From Gerris lacustris (taxonomy: Eukaryota > Arthropoda > Insecta > Hemiptera > Gerridae): a DNA stretch of 64,000 bases. Shown in pieces: positions 33,455-43,059 of this stretch. The DNA lies in NCBI GenBank assembly GCA_951217055.1, contig OX578284.1, positions 18,114,187 to 18,178,186 of the forward strand. The letters run 5' to 3'. Position 1 is the first letter of the stretch. Each line of letters begins with the position of its first letter. The position numbers and the translations under genes are program-made. Below the pieces are notes generated by a model. It had not been told where the DNA came from, ran no database searches, and saw only the letters and a program-made list of their open reading frames with translations.

Positions 33455-34718
33455 ATCTCTACATGGCACATAGCTTACTCGCATAATTATTGATTTTTGC
33501 ATTCACAAGCTATTATTGTCTAATTTGTTTATTTGTTTCCCCCGTTCTTTTTACTTTCTCATATAAAGAGAAAGTATTGTGATGGCGCGAAAATTCGATT
33601 TTGAGATTTTGATGGATTTACACGTTTTGAGGTCTCCTGAGTCCAAAAAAGTGGTTTTTAAAAAATGTCTGTCTGTCTGTCGTCTGTCTGTCGTCTGTCG
33701 TCTGTCGTCTGTCGTCTGTCGTCTGTCGTCTGTGCAGACGCCTGGAGCCTAAACTACTGGGCCGATTTTGACGAAATTTGGCATACATGTTCAGAAAAAT
33801 CATACCCCGAGGCGAAATCGAGAAATTAATTTTAGCTCTAATTTTGGGGGCGCTACCCCCCAAAAACTCTGAAAAAACCTGAAAAAAAAATTATTTCTCG
33901 AAAACGGTTCCGACGATTTTGATTAAAAAATTTTAAAATGTAGTCCATTTGAATACGAATCCAACGATATAAGCCGTTTTCCCGGGAAAAATCTAGTTCC
34001 TGAGAAATTAGCTTAAAACGCGGATGGAGAGAGCCCGGGTTCGATTCCCCGCCGAGGAGAAGTTATTTTTATGATAAATTTTGATGAAATGTTCAATAAT
34101 ATTTAAATGTACATTTGAAAACTAATAAGTGGAAACACTGGGCCATTCATAAGTAATTATGAACTCATATATGAGAAAGTTTGTCTGAGTTGTCTCGGAC
34201 CGATTTTTTTATCTGTCAAAATTGTTTTGATTTATTATATGAATTAAAGCATCAATTTAGCAAAAGTTAATGAGTGCAGACGGTTCCAATTATTAATCTG
34301 TAGCTATCGGCGGGTTACTTTCGATAAACTATAAAAGTTTCATGTAAATCAGATAAGTACTTTTAAAGCTGTAGGTGTAAATAAATGTATGTTTGTCCAC
34401 ATGTGGAAGAGAAAAAAATGAGCGTAGAAGGTTGAAACTTATTAGGGACCAACAATGAGCTGGTTATAAACTACCATAGAAAATTTATTAAAATCAGACG
34501 TGTAGTTTTCAAAATACGTTGGTTCGCAAACATTGAGCGACAGACAGACCAACATACTTACAGACAGACACGGAACCAAAATTGTTCCCTGATGTCTGAA
34601 ACGGATTTCTGTCTTGGATTTTTTTTAAAGACCTAAAAAAATAGGAGACCTAAAAATTTTTCGTTCTTCAGAACAATCACATAGCTTCAGTTACATTCGT
34701 CGGTAAGCTCGGAAGCAA
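33455..34718 (+). repeat. RepA copy interrupted by RepB
   Basis: The left part (33464-33546, CATGGCACATAGCTTACTCG to GTTTCCCCCGTTC) and right part (34205-34718, ATCTGTCAAAATTGTTTTGA to the GGTAAGCTCGGAAGC hairpin) are collinear with the uninterrupted copy at 30188-30766. The difference is one full RepB inserted between them. Confidence 0.75.
33545..34190 (+). mobile_element. RepB, full copy inserted in RepA
   Basis: The ends are TACTTTCTCATATAAAG and, inverted at the right, CATATATGAGAAAGTT. In order it has a GTCT/GTCGTCT microsatellite (33667-33735), GATTTTGACGAAATTTGGCA, CATACCCCGAGGCGAAATCG, a GATTTTGATTAAAAAATTTT segment, and GGGTTCGATTCCCCGCC near 34037, which is a good pol III B box. 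No protein. The terminal inverted repeats suggest a DNA-type element, while the B box suggests that part is tRNA-derived. Confidence 0.75.
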
Positions 34719-34719
34719 T

Positions 34720-35150
34720 AAACGAATCTCACAAATTATATGAAAAATTAAAAAAAATTAATTAAAAATTTAATTAAATTATTTTCGCGCGCGCTGCAAA
34801 GATAATTATTATTGTGACGAACAGGTTGTCGATAAATATAAATGAAAAATTAGCTGGTCTCGAATCAGGATCCAAGTAATGAAAAATATACAATACAGTT
34901 TATAGGTCCCGTCCAAAACCACTAGAACTTGAACTCTTCTCAGCATTACTTCCCGGAATTAGGATGTTATTCCTCCTCCTTTGGACACATACTAAGATTG
35001 TAAATTCAAAAGTACAACTCCATCACAGTTGCCACATCTCTTGAAGGGAATGATTTAACTAGTTGTTACATTTATAGAAATTATAATTTTATCAACTGGT
35101 AAATAATCAGAAAGGTGTACGCAAATATATCCTAGCACAGATAAGAAACT
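34720..35150. other. No recognisable gene
   Basis: A+T-rich, then mixed composition. No domain or repeat recognised. Confidence 0.5.
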
Positions 35151-35155
35151 TAAGG

Positions 35156-35620
35156 GGCCCACACACTTACAGTTTAACTGCAGGCCGTTATCGTATACGA
35201 TTATCGTAAGGCCAAAATCTCAGACCACCACACATTACCCGTCCACCGCCTGCAGGCAATCGTAAAGAACTACAGATCTGTGCCTGTATGCACCATACAC
35301 TGTGCGATGAATGCCTGCAGGCCGATATCTGTCGATTTTTAACTGCAGTCCGACGAAGGGAAATAAACAAAATAAATACGAATCACTCTACACGCCTGTA
35401 GGCCGACTGATAGTGTAGGGCGACATTGATCTTGAGGCACAGGCCTGACAGTCCACGGACTGTCGTCTCTCCTTCCATCCGATCCTTGCCTCTACCCTCC
35501 ACACACCTACAGTCCACCTCCGACTGCAGTCCGTCATCTTAAGGAAAACTGACAAGTGTGTGGCCAAGCTCCGTGGACGGACAGATCGTTATCTTCAGTT
35601 AAACTGTTAGTGTGTGGGCC
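35156..35620. mobile_element. TIR element with subterminal CTGCAGGC repeats (465 bp)
   Basis: The TIRs are GGCCCACACACTTACAGTTT and its inverse (ACTGTTAGTGTGTGGGCC), continuing into TTAACTG. At least six variants of CTGCAGGCC/CTGCAGTCC are scattered inside, a layout typical of transposase-binding subterminal repeats in hAT-like elements. The flanks share CTTAAG one base from each end. It is more GC-rich than its surroundings. No transposase ORF is left. Confidence 0.7.
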
Positions 35621-35841
35621 GCTTAAGTTACACTTTCCAATTACACGTAGGTGGCAATAATAGTATATTACGCGTCGAGTGCGGAAAGTAGCATTTTGCA
35701 TGCGAGTGTGGAGTTTGCTCCCGAGCGACAGCGAGGGTATAAAACCACACGAGCAATGCAAAATGCCGTTTTCGCACGAGTTGCGTACCGTACTTTATCT
35801 ACGATTGTTAGATTTAAATAATAAATATAGAAAAAATAAAC

Positions 35842-35976
35842 TTACTGTAATGTAAGTTCGTATCTCTCTCTTGATAAAGATGGCATTAATTCATTAGTTG
35901 TATTTTTTGCCGAATTAATTATTTCTGGAGGAGTATTATTCTCCACATTTTCGTCATAGTCACTTGATTCACTCAT
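35842..35976 (-). CDS. 44-codon ORF resembling a first exon of a Crypton-like recombinase gene
   Basis: ATG is at 35976-35974 and TAA at 35844-35842. The protein starts MSESSDYDENVENNTPPEII and ends with SLSRERYELTLQ. The segment L-M-P-S-L-S-R-E-R-Y-E-L-T resembles the start of the SAM-like N-terminal domain of Crypton-type tyrosine recombinases and their domesticated relatives; this is from memory of the family and unverified. Just before the stop is ACA|GTAAGTT, a good splice donor, so the ORF looks like an exon whose remaining gene was deleted. The ATG lies about 100 bp downstream of a conserved hairpin. The second RepF copy has a frameshift in the same ORF. Expression is unknown. Confidence 0.4.
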   Translation of the reverse strand: MSESSDYDENVENNTPPEIINSAKNTTNELMPSLSRERYELTLQ

Positions 35977-36074
35977 TGTGTTTCACTAAAAACTCGATAT
36001 AAACAGTTACTTTAATAAAAAACCAGCAAATTAGTTTTGTTAAATGTAAACAAACTCGGTAATCGTGCGTAAAG

Positions 36075-36130
36075 CTGAAGAATTCCTCTTCTTTACCGCG
36101 CTAGCGTGGTAAAGAAGAGGAATTTTTCAG
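36075..36130. repeat. 56-nt hairpin in RepF copy 1
   Basis: CTGAAGAATTCCTCTTCTTT folds onto AAAGAAGAGGAATTTTTCAG through a CCGCGCTAGCGTGG core. In copy 2 the core is CCACACTAGTGCGG: one G-C pair has become A-T, and a G-T pair has become A-C. Confidence 0.8.
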
Positions 36131-36239
36131 AACTATGAGACGCGCATGCGCAATGAATACAAGTACGTATATAATCACTTTCTACGCATCTAAACAGAGA
36201 TATAATTGTTTATATTTCGTATCAATCGTAGATAAAATA

Positions 36240-36585
36240 GTTAAACAATTTAGAAGTTAACAAACTAAACAAAACTCCGCCATATGGGCGTTGAAAGTAG
36301 CAAACAAAACAATGTGCTCGAGGCGTACACAACTACTGAGGTTGTAATAAAGGAGGTCAAGTGTGTGCTAGTCAGCACACAGCGAGGGTCCGTAGGCCAC
36401 ACTGTATAGTGTTTAACTGTAATGTGTATAAACAGTGTTTTTTTAAAATGCTAATAATCTTACTTTGAACTATTCTAAGGGTCTGATATTCTCAAAACAC
36501 ACTCTGATAAAGTATTTTTTTGCCGCTAAACCGGACTACAACCATATAAATTCATCAAAAAGACCATAATTATAAAAAAACGTAT
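36240..36585. other. No recognisable gene
   Basis: Unique-looking DNA between RepF and a RepB fragment; nothing supported. Confidence 0.45.
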
Positions 36586-36589
36586 TTTC

Positions 36590-36740
36590 TCAATAAAAAA
36601 TAAAATAATATTTTTTTCGAAATTTCCAAAAAGTGGTATCTTTACTTTTAGTCGAAACAATTCTAAAGTGTATTCCATTTAAATATGAATCTAATGATAT
36701 AAGCCGTTTCTTTAATCCTAATCTATATGCATTTCTCACT
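36590..36740 (+). repeat. RepB internal fragment
   Basis: AAGTGTATTCCATTTAAATA then TGAATCTAATGATATAAGCC matches the middle of RepB at 33940-33975 and 46545-46590. Termini are missing. Confidence 0.6.
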
Positions 36741-36884
36741 AATATTTGTCTTGACAGATTACATTTTATTTATTACATTTAGGGTTATGTTTTGTTAATT
36801 AATTTACAATATGTAAGTTATGAAATCATATTAAAAAAGTTAGCATTAATTTATTTGGTTACCTACCCAAAATTACACTAATGT

Positions 36885-37040
36885 GTATTATATTCCCTTG
36901 TCCTGATAATTAATTTGGCCTCGGGATATTATCACCCCTACTTTCAAAAGAGTGATGTTCGTTTGTCCGTCAGTTCTATGGACTATAATATACTTTTGTC
37001 TTAGTAGTAATTTAGACAAAGGAATTCCTTATAAGTGGTT
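36885..37040 (+). repeat. RepK fragment
   Basis: TTCCCTTGTCCTGATAATTA, GAGTGATGTTCGTTTGTCC and ATGGACTATAATATACTTTT parallel the RepK units at 360 and 18360. Diverged. Confidence 0.4.
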
Positions 37041-37044
37041 CATT

Positions 37045-38315
37045 CAACAAATTTAGGGTGTGTAACCAATTAAATATTTGATATATAACACCTCATTTAA
37101 TTATCTTAATTATGTTTTCGTCTCTTGAAGAATACTAGCAATTACTTCACAAAATGTATTTAAAGAAAATAAATAACTTTTTGTGGGAAAAGTTATAAAT
37201 TAAACCTGTTGCAGGTAGACCTAACAGGTTATAATATATTATATTTGTTTTGAAAGCTTCCTATTCACTTCTTAAAAGCGGTAGTGCATAAATAAATTTA
37301 TGAATTATTATATTTATTCCGTTAAGTTTTTTTTTTTTTTTTTTTTTTTTTATAAAAGAACTATCTTTGCAGAGAAAATGTTACAAGTATAACAGGTTGA
37401 ACATTAGATTTATTTGAAAGCTTCGTATTTACCTTTTGAGTGCGTTAGTGCATAAAGAAGTCAAGAATTATTATATTTATGTTTACTAACTTGCTACATT
37501 AAAAAGAAGTATTGCACAGTAAGGGTTTACAGGTAGCTGTATGTACACTAAATTTGTTTTAAAAGCAACGTTTTAAGTGCGAGAATGTTTTGAACTAATT
37601 AAATAACTCTCATATACATTACACATTCTTAATTGACTATAAATAAAATGTCTTAACGATAAAAGGTTGGTTTTTAAGGGGGGGGGGGGGGATAAAGTTT
37701 ACACCACAAGTGAATTATTGAATTTTAATAATAATTTAGTGTCAGGTTTTTTGTATGAATTACTAAACTTATTTAAAAAAAATACTGGAGAATGGTTATT
37801 TTAAAGATGTATATCACTAGAAATAATCATAAAACCCTAAATTTCCAATTGTATCATTTTAAATTTTTGTTTAGTGAACGTATAGACCAAGAGAATTTGC
37901 ACTGGCTTATTTGAGTAAAAATGTCCTTAAACATTTCATGAAACAAAAATGAACACTAATAATATAGACTTGGACAAATGTAGCAGATTTTACCCTTATT
38001 TTTTTAACGATAGCGATAATTTAATCCTTGTTAAAGTTAATAAATTAGTAAATTACTTATAAATCTTAGTGAAGTATAGGTTTTTGTAATTATCATTCTC
38101 AAATTCACTGTTAAGTATGCTAAATAAATTGTAAAGATAATTTTTAAATAATTATTTATATTGTTTTTCGTGGATAAAATTAGTCTGTGTGCTTTTAAAA
38201 TTAATTTCGATTTATAATTGGTGAACCTGAGTGTTGTTTATCATCAGCAAATAATACATAAATTTTTAACTTGAATTATTTTAAATTTCTCCAGGTTGGT
38301 GTAGGTAAATAATAG
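37045..38315. other. No gene; a diverged direct duplication
   Basis: 37137-37320 and 37360-37480 share GAAAGCTTC-TATT, TTAGTGCATAAA and GAATTATTATATTTAT. A T-run (37327-37351) lies between them, and a G-run lies at 37678-37692. No coding signal. Confidence 0.5.
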
Positions 38316-38319
38316 TTAT

Positions 38320-38590
38320 TTATGCACCAAGGGAGTAAAGCCATTATTCCCAGAGCAAAATAGTTGGTTCTTGAGACGAAGCCAAAGGAACCATGATCCC
38401 TAAATCCCGAGGCGAAGCCGAAGGAATTAGAGTTTTTAATTAGAGGAAATTAGAGTTTTTTCGGAAGCTAATTAGATAATTTTTTTCTAATCGATATTTC
38501 GGGAGATAATTATCGCGAGGGAAATAATGGTACTTCACTCACGAGGTACATACAATATTTTATCTCTAGTAGGGAGAAAATACACATTTA
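38320..38590. repeat. Palindromic unit related to 25.1 kb
   Basis: GCACCAAGGGAGTAAAG at the left and CCCGAGGCGAAGCCGAAGGA in the middle resemble 25120-25240; it runs into ATTTTATCTCTAGTAGGGAG, a diverged form of the TTTATCTACGA end. Confidence 0.5.
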
Positions 38591-38599
38591 CATCCACTG

Positions 38600-39445
38600 C
38601 ACAGTTTTTATTTATTATTTTAATTAATAACAATAATTATTAGCACTTTTAATAGTAGGTATAAGAGATTCAATATTAAAAATAAGTAAGAATTGAAATT
38701 AAACATAAATAGAAGGTTATTTAGATATAGGTTATAAATACGGTCGAAAAAGCAGTGTCGCCAACCTGATATCAACAACTTCATTACATTAGCCATTCAT
38801 TTAGTACTATTTAAAAAATAATTAAGTTGGCAATCCTTACTTTTTCGCCCTACTTTACTTTTTCACTCTACTTTAACTTTTTTCCCTACTTTTGAGTTCA
38901 GGGAAGAAAATTCTTACTTTAGTCCCTCTATACTAATCCAAAATCATAACTTCTTCTCCCTACTGGAGGTAAATGTTTTTTTTCTGTCTGAAAAAAAAAT
39001 GTTTAGTGTGTTTTTGAAGCGATGTTGCCTAAGCTAAAGCAGTCAATTTGGATTTCAGTTCGTTCCATATGTTCAGTGAGACTCATAATTCAAGGAGAAA
39101 ACGATGCCAATCATAAATATTTGTATTGTCCTGAAGCTGTAAATAGTTCTTAATAGAAGTTTGCAATAAAACCTTTGTTTTACAATAAATTATATGAAAT
39201 TATTCAGTTTAATGATGGCAATCTACTATTGTCATCAATATATTGTTTTGTTTAACTAATCCACATAATGACAGGAACTGATAAGTAATTCATATTTTCT
39301 ATTTCCATCCAAATTCCACGAAACCTTAAATATCCATCCTAATTCATAATTCAAAGCCATGACATCCCTTAATATCCCTAAAACACCACTACGGTGGCTG
39401 AACATGATGGTAATTTATGCTTTTATGATTTTGTTCTAAGTTACA
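38600..39445. other. No recognisable gene
   Basis: A+T-rich with a few T-rich simple stretches (38850-38900). Nothing coding. Confidence 0.5.
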
Positions 39446-39449
39446 GAGG

Positions 39450-39957
39450 CTATGATATCGTTCTAAAGAACGAATAAATTGTTGAACTTCCAAGACAGAA
39501 ATTCGTTTCAGACATCAGGAAACACTTTTGGTTCCGTGTTGCATATCGGTCTATCGCTCAATTTTTGCGAACTATCGTATATAATAAGCTGATCATCTGA
39601 TATTATAAAAATTTGGATGGTGGGTCATAATTAGCCCATTGTTGGTCTCGTATAAGTTTCACTCTTATGCGCCCATTTGTTTCTCTTCCACATGCGCACA
39701 AAAATACATTTATTTACACCTGTAACTTCAAAAGTACATATCTGATTTTTTTTTATTTTTGATTTTGTTGGTTCCTTGAAAGTAGCCCCAGATTAATTTC
39801 AATCGTCTTGCTCTTTAAACACGTAAAAAATCTAAATAATTTTTACAGATTATAAAAACGGGGGGAAAATGAAACAAATAATAATAGGTTTTAAAAGCAT
39901 TAAATTTTACGAAATAGGAAGCAAGGAAGCTATGTGCCACACTAATTGGCTGCATTG
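39450..39957 (-). repeat. RepA copy, reverse orientation
   Basis: From CGTTCTAAAGAACGAATAAA at the 3' side, through GACATCAGGAAACACTTTTG and CATTGTTGGTCTCGTATAAG, to GGAAGCTATGTGCCACACTA at the 5' side. The terminal 30-nt hairpin is missing. Confidence 0.75.
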
Positions 39958-40009
39958 GAGTATTTTAACATCGATATGTTTTAGCATTAGAGGACAGAAA
40001 AAGATTCCG

Positions 40010-40325
40010 TCACGCAAAAAACTACTTGTAAAATGTGATGTCAGGAAGTTAGAATATAATAGGAGGTAGATTGGTTCTAAATTTCGCTGATGAAGTCTAT
40101 ATAGTTTCTAAATTTTATATAGAATGATATAAGAGAGCTAATAGTGGACCAAATGGTAACCAAAATGGATTAATGTTTCATAATTGTATACCTTAAGATC
40201 CATCTGCTATATTAATTATACAAATGTATACTGATTTTCTCTTCTTTATGCAAAAACATTGAAATGTCGATATATGTGGATTCAATGCCCAAAAATATTT
40301 TCCATGATTTAATGATTTTTCATGA
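40010..40325 (-). repeat. RepJ copy, reverse orientation
   Basis: Reverse of the order at 23600-24020: TATAATAGGAGGTAGATTGG, then TTTCGCTGATGAAG, GACCAAATGGTAACCAAAAT and TAAGATCCATCTGCTATAT. Confidence 0.6.
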
Positions 40326-40329
40326 AATG

Positions 40330-41125
40330 GAGTAAATAAGTTTTTTATGTTGTTAATGTAATTTTGTAGGACCTACAATATGAACTTGCTTTAACGGTTT
40401 TACATGATTTATTTCTAAAATGTTAAAATTTAACAATGTAAGTTATAAATATCAGTTTAATCAATAAAACACTTAAGTCTGTCCACAAATAGGTTTGTTT
40501 TTGTGTGTTTGTCTGTATTGTTTTGATATCTTTCTTTGACTATGGACTCCACAAGCTCAAATGTTCTTAACTAGACCCTCATAATATCTATGGCCTTATT
40601 ATTGTGAACAAATCTATATTTACAAGCACAGCTGTAAATGCGGGTGTATTCTTACTAATGTAAAATTCAGAGTTTTGCTTTGAATGTAGAAGTTTCAAGG
40701 GGTTTTAGAGAGATTTTTTCTAGAAATAGAGCAACTCTTGGCTAGGAAGTCATATTTAGTTGTGAAGTGAACAGTTTTCTGGCAATTCCCAAAGTTTTTG
40801 GTTTTTAGTTATAAAGGTTATCTGGTGGGTTTGATCATGAGGGTACCCGCTGGGCAGAACCTTACTCTTTCCACCCACATGGAAACCTGCCAATGCTCGA
40901 AACTAAAAGAATATTACCTTCTCCTGAACTTTCCTCTTATAATAGTTTAAAATTTTCAACTTTTCCTCTTTCCCCTGACTCCCACATATACTCACGCGTA
41001 TATAATATACACTGATTATGTGTATGTGAGAAAATAAGGTAAATTATTTGGTAACCAACTTTTGCTAGTATTGTTATTATTGTTTAAAGGTGAAAAAGTT
41101 AGTAGCTTACTGTATTATATATATT
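40330..41125. other. No recognisable gene
   Basis: Mixed A+T-rich DNA without repeat or domain support. Confidence 0.5.
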
Positions 41126-41129
41126 TATA

Positions 41130-41600
41130 TATGTATAGAGTGCCTAATCAGCTGATTGGGTTATCGAAATGACCAGATAGAATCAACATTTGCCGACGCC
41201 ATAAGAGCTCAAAGTTAAATATTTTAAAATAAATGATCAAATTTACCTCTATTTGAGGTAGAACCGACGAAGGTTCGACAAGAAGTCATAGGACCAGAGT
41301 TGTAGATCTTTTAAAATCAGTAACCACTGGTGCAATTTTCTTTTCGATGCCACTTACCGTTTAGCCGCAATAAGCGGTTATTTTTAAGTGAGTGGTTAAT
41401 TATTTTTATTTTTATTTATTTTTTTTTTTTTTTGGAAACATTCTAAAACAGACAAGAAAATATCCTAGTCTCTTGATATACCTTTCATTCATTTTTGCAA
41501 TAACCGCTGGTGCAATCTGCTTTTCGATACGATTTACCATTTAGCCGCAATAAGCGTTTATTTTTAAGTGGTTAATTTCTTTTTATGTATTTTTTTTTTT
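41130..41600 (+). repeat. Dispersed repeat with CTAATCAGCTGAT start, partly duplicated
   Basis: GTGCCTAATCAGCTGATTGG, GACGCCATAAGAGCTCAAAG, GTTGTAGATCTTTTAAAATC and CTTACCGTTTAGCCGCAATA occur in order; the last part is repeated at 41500-41580. The inverse is at 55073-55450, and a fragment at 7675-7800. Confidence 0.6.
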
Positions 41601-41669
41601 TTTTTTTGAAAACTTCTAAAATAGACTAGGAAATATTCTAGTTTCTTGATATATCCTTGATTCATTTTT

Positions 41670-42435
41670 GGTTTCGAACTTCCCGACGGTGAAGAAAGTA
41701 ATGTAATCATTCTGAAGAACAAAATTGTTTTATGTCTCCGATTTTAAATATTCCTGTACATACCGTTTCATACATCAGGGAACATTTTTGTTCTCGAGCC
41801 TACCTGACAGACTGTCATTTAATGTTTTTGCAAACCAGCATATCTTAAAAACTACTCTTACGATTTTGATTTTAATGTAATGTGGATGGTAGGTCTTAAT
41901 TATTAGCCCATGGTCCTATATTAATTTTAATTTTATGCTCCTAATTCTTCCGCAAACTTGTTTTTATAAATCTAACTCTTTAAAATAGTCAGGGTTGCCC
42001 ATAGGCAAAAAAATCAATTATACATACTCTCTCCAAACCTTTTTGTATGGCTTGTTTAGGCCAAGTTTGACATCGTTTTCCTCTGTGACTTTTTTTGGTT
42101 TTGGGGCGTTTTTCATTATTTGGGCCCTATAACTTTGACGCCTCAGACTGGAAAATCGGAAAAAGTTCTGCGTCAGACAATATTAAAATATTGATTTATA
42201 GGGTTCAAATAATGTATCTTGAGAAAATCAGATGGACAGTAATTAATAATAATTAATAGTAATTAATAGTAATTAATATTAATTATTATTAATTAATGTT
42301 TTCTTGAAAGTAGCCCACAGATGGTCCCATATTAATTTTAAACGTCTTCGAAAATTAAATATTGCTTAAAAATAATATTTAAAATAATATATTTTGGATG
42401 TCATGAAACTATATGGCACACGAAGTGGCTGAATA
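41670..42435 (-). repeat. RepA copy, reverse, enlarged
   Basis: Starts with CATTCTGAAGAACAAAATTG at the 3' side and ends with ATGGCACACGAAGTGGCTG at the 5' side. Longer than the 580-bp consensus through extra A+T-rich sequence, including a (TAATTAATAG)n stretch at 42237-42295. Confidence 0.6.
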
Positions 42436-42439
42436 TTTC

Positions 42440-43055
42440 TTAAAAGTTTGTTTTTATTATTAATATGAAACCCGTATAACGTTTGTTCTTGAAGTAATGA
42501 TAACACCACTATATTGTCAACTTTTCCATCATTAGAATCTAGTAAATCTGAAATAAAGTAAAGTAATCAACTCCTATGGATCTATTTATTTATATTTAGT
42601 AATAGCGAGGTGCTATTTTAAGTCAAGCAGAATGTGGAATGCATTTGATCACTTTTTTAAGCAGGAATTGTTAAATGAACTGAATGACTGGATATTTGAG
42701 GGACTGTTAAATGAACTGAATAGCTAGATATTTGAGGATTAGTTTAACCAAGTGGGTATAGGGCTCGCCTCTCACCAAAATTAGTACTTTAACATTTCTC
42801 ATTCCATTACCTAAAAGGAAATTTATTTTTCACTTAAATGACCACATCGAACATATTTTTGAAGGTTGTTACAAGGGATTAGTAACTTTCTCTGAGTAAG
42901 TTCCCTAATACGGTACTCCTCCAAGAAATTATATTGGTTGTAATTGTAGCCAATATTCATCAGTTAAGCCTAAGAATAGTGTACATATTCGCATTTGATT
43001 AATATAATGCTTGATTTGTGGTGAAATAATATATTTATTTTATTTATGAACTAAA
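42440..43055. other. No recognisable gene
   Basis: A short near-duplication (TTAAATGAACTGAATGACTGG and TTAAATGAACTGAATAGCTAG, 42670-42730) is the only structure seen. Confidence 0.45.
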
Positions 43056-43059
43056 GAAC

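Larger units (their letters stand above)
35640..36236 (-). mobile_element. RepF, copy 1 (reverse orientation)
   Basis: TTTATCTACGATTG (35794-35807) and its inverse (36223-36236) bound 443 bp. Outside the ORF-distal end lies a 150-bp unit with its own imperfect hairpin (GCATTTTGCATGCGAGTGTG against CACACGAGCAATGCAAAATG), present in both copies. Inside are a 56-nt hairpin (36075-36130) and a small ORF (35842-35976). Copy 2 is at 45522-46105. Confidence 0.75.

Noticed and set aside
33618..33863. ORF rich in RRQTTDD repeats
   Set aside because: It is the translated GTCT/GTCGTCT microsatellite of RepB.
35188..35370. Cysteine-rich small protein on the minus strand
   Set aside because: It translates the subterminal CTGCAGGC repeats of a TIR element.
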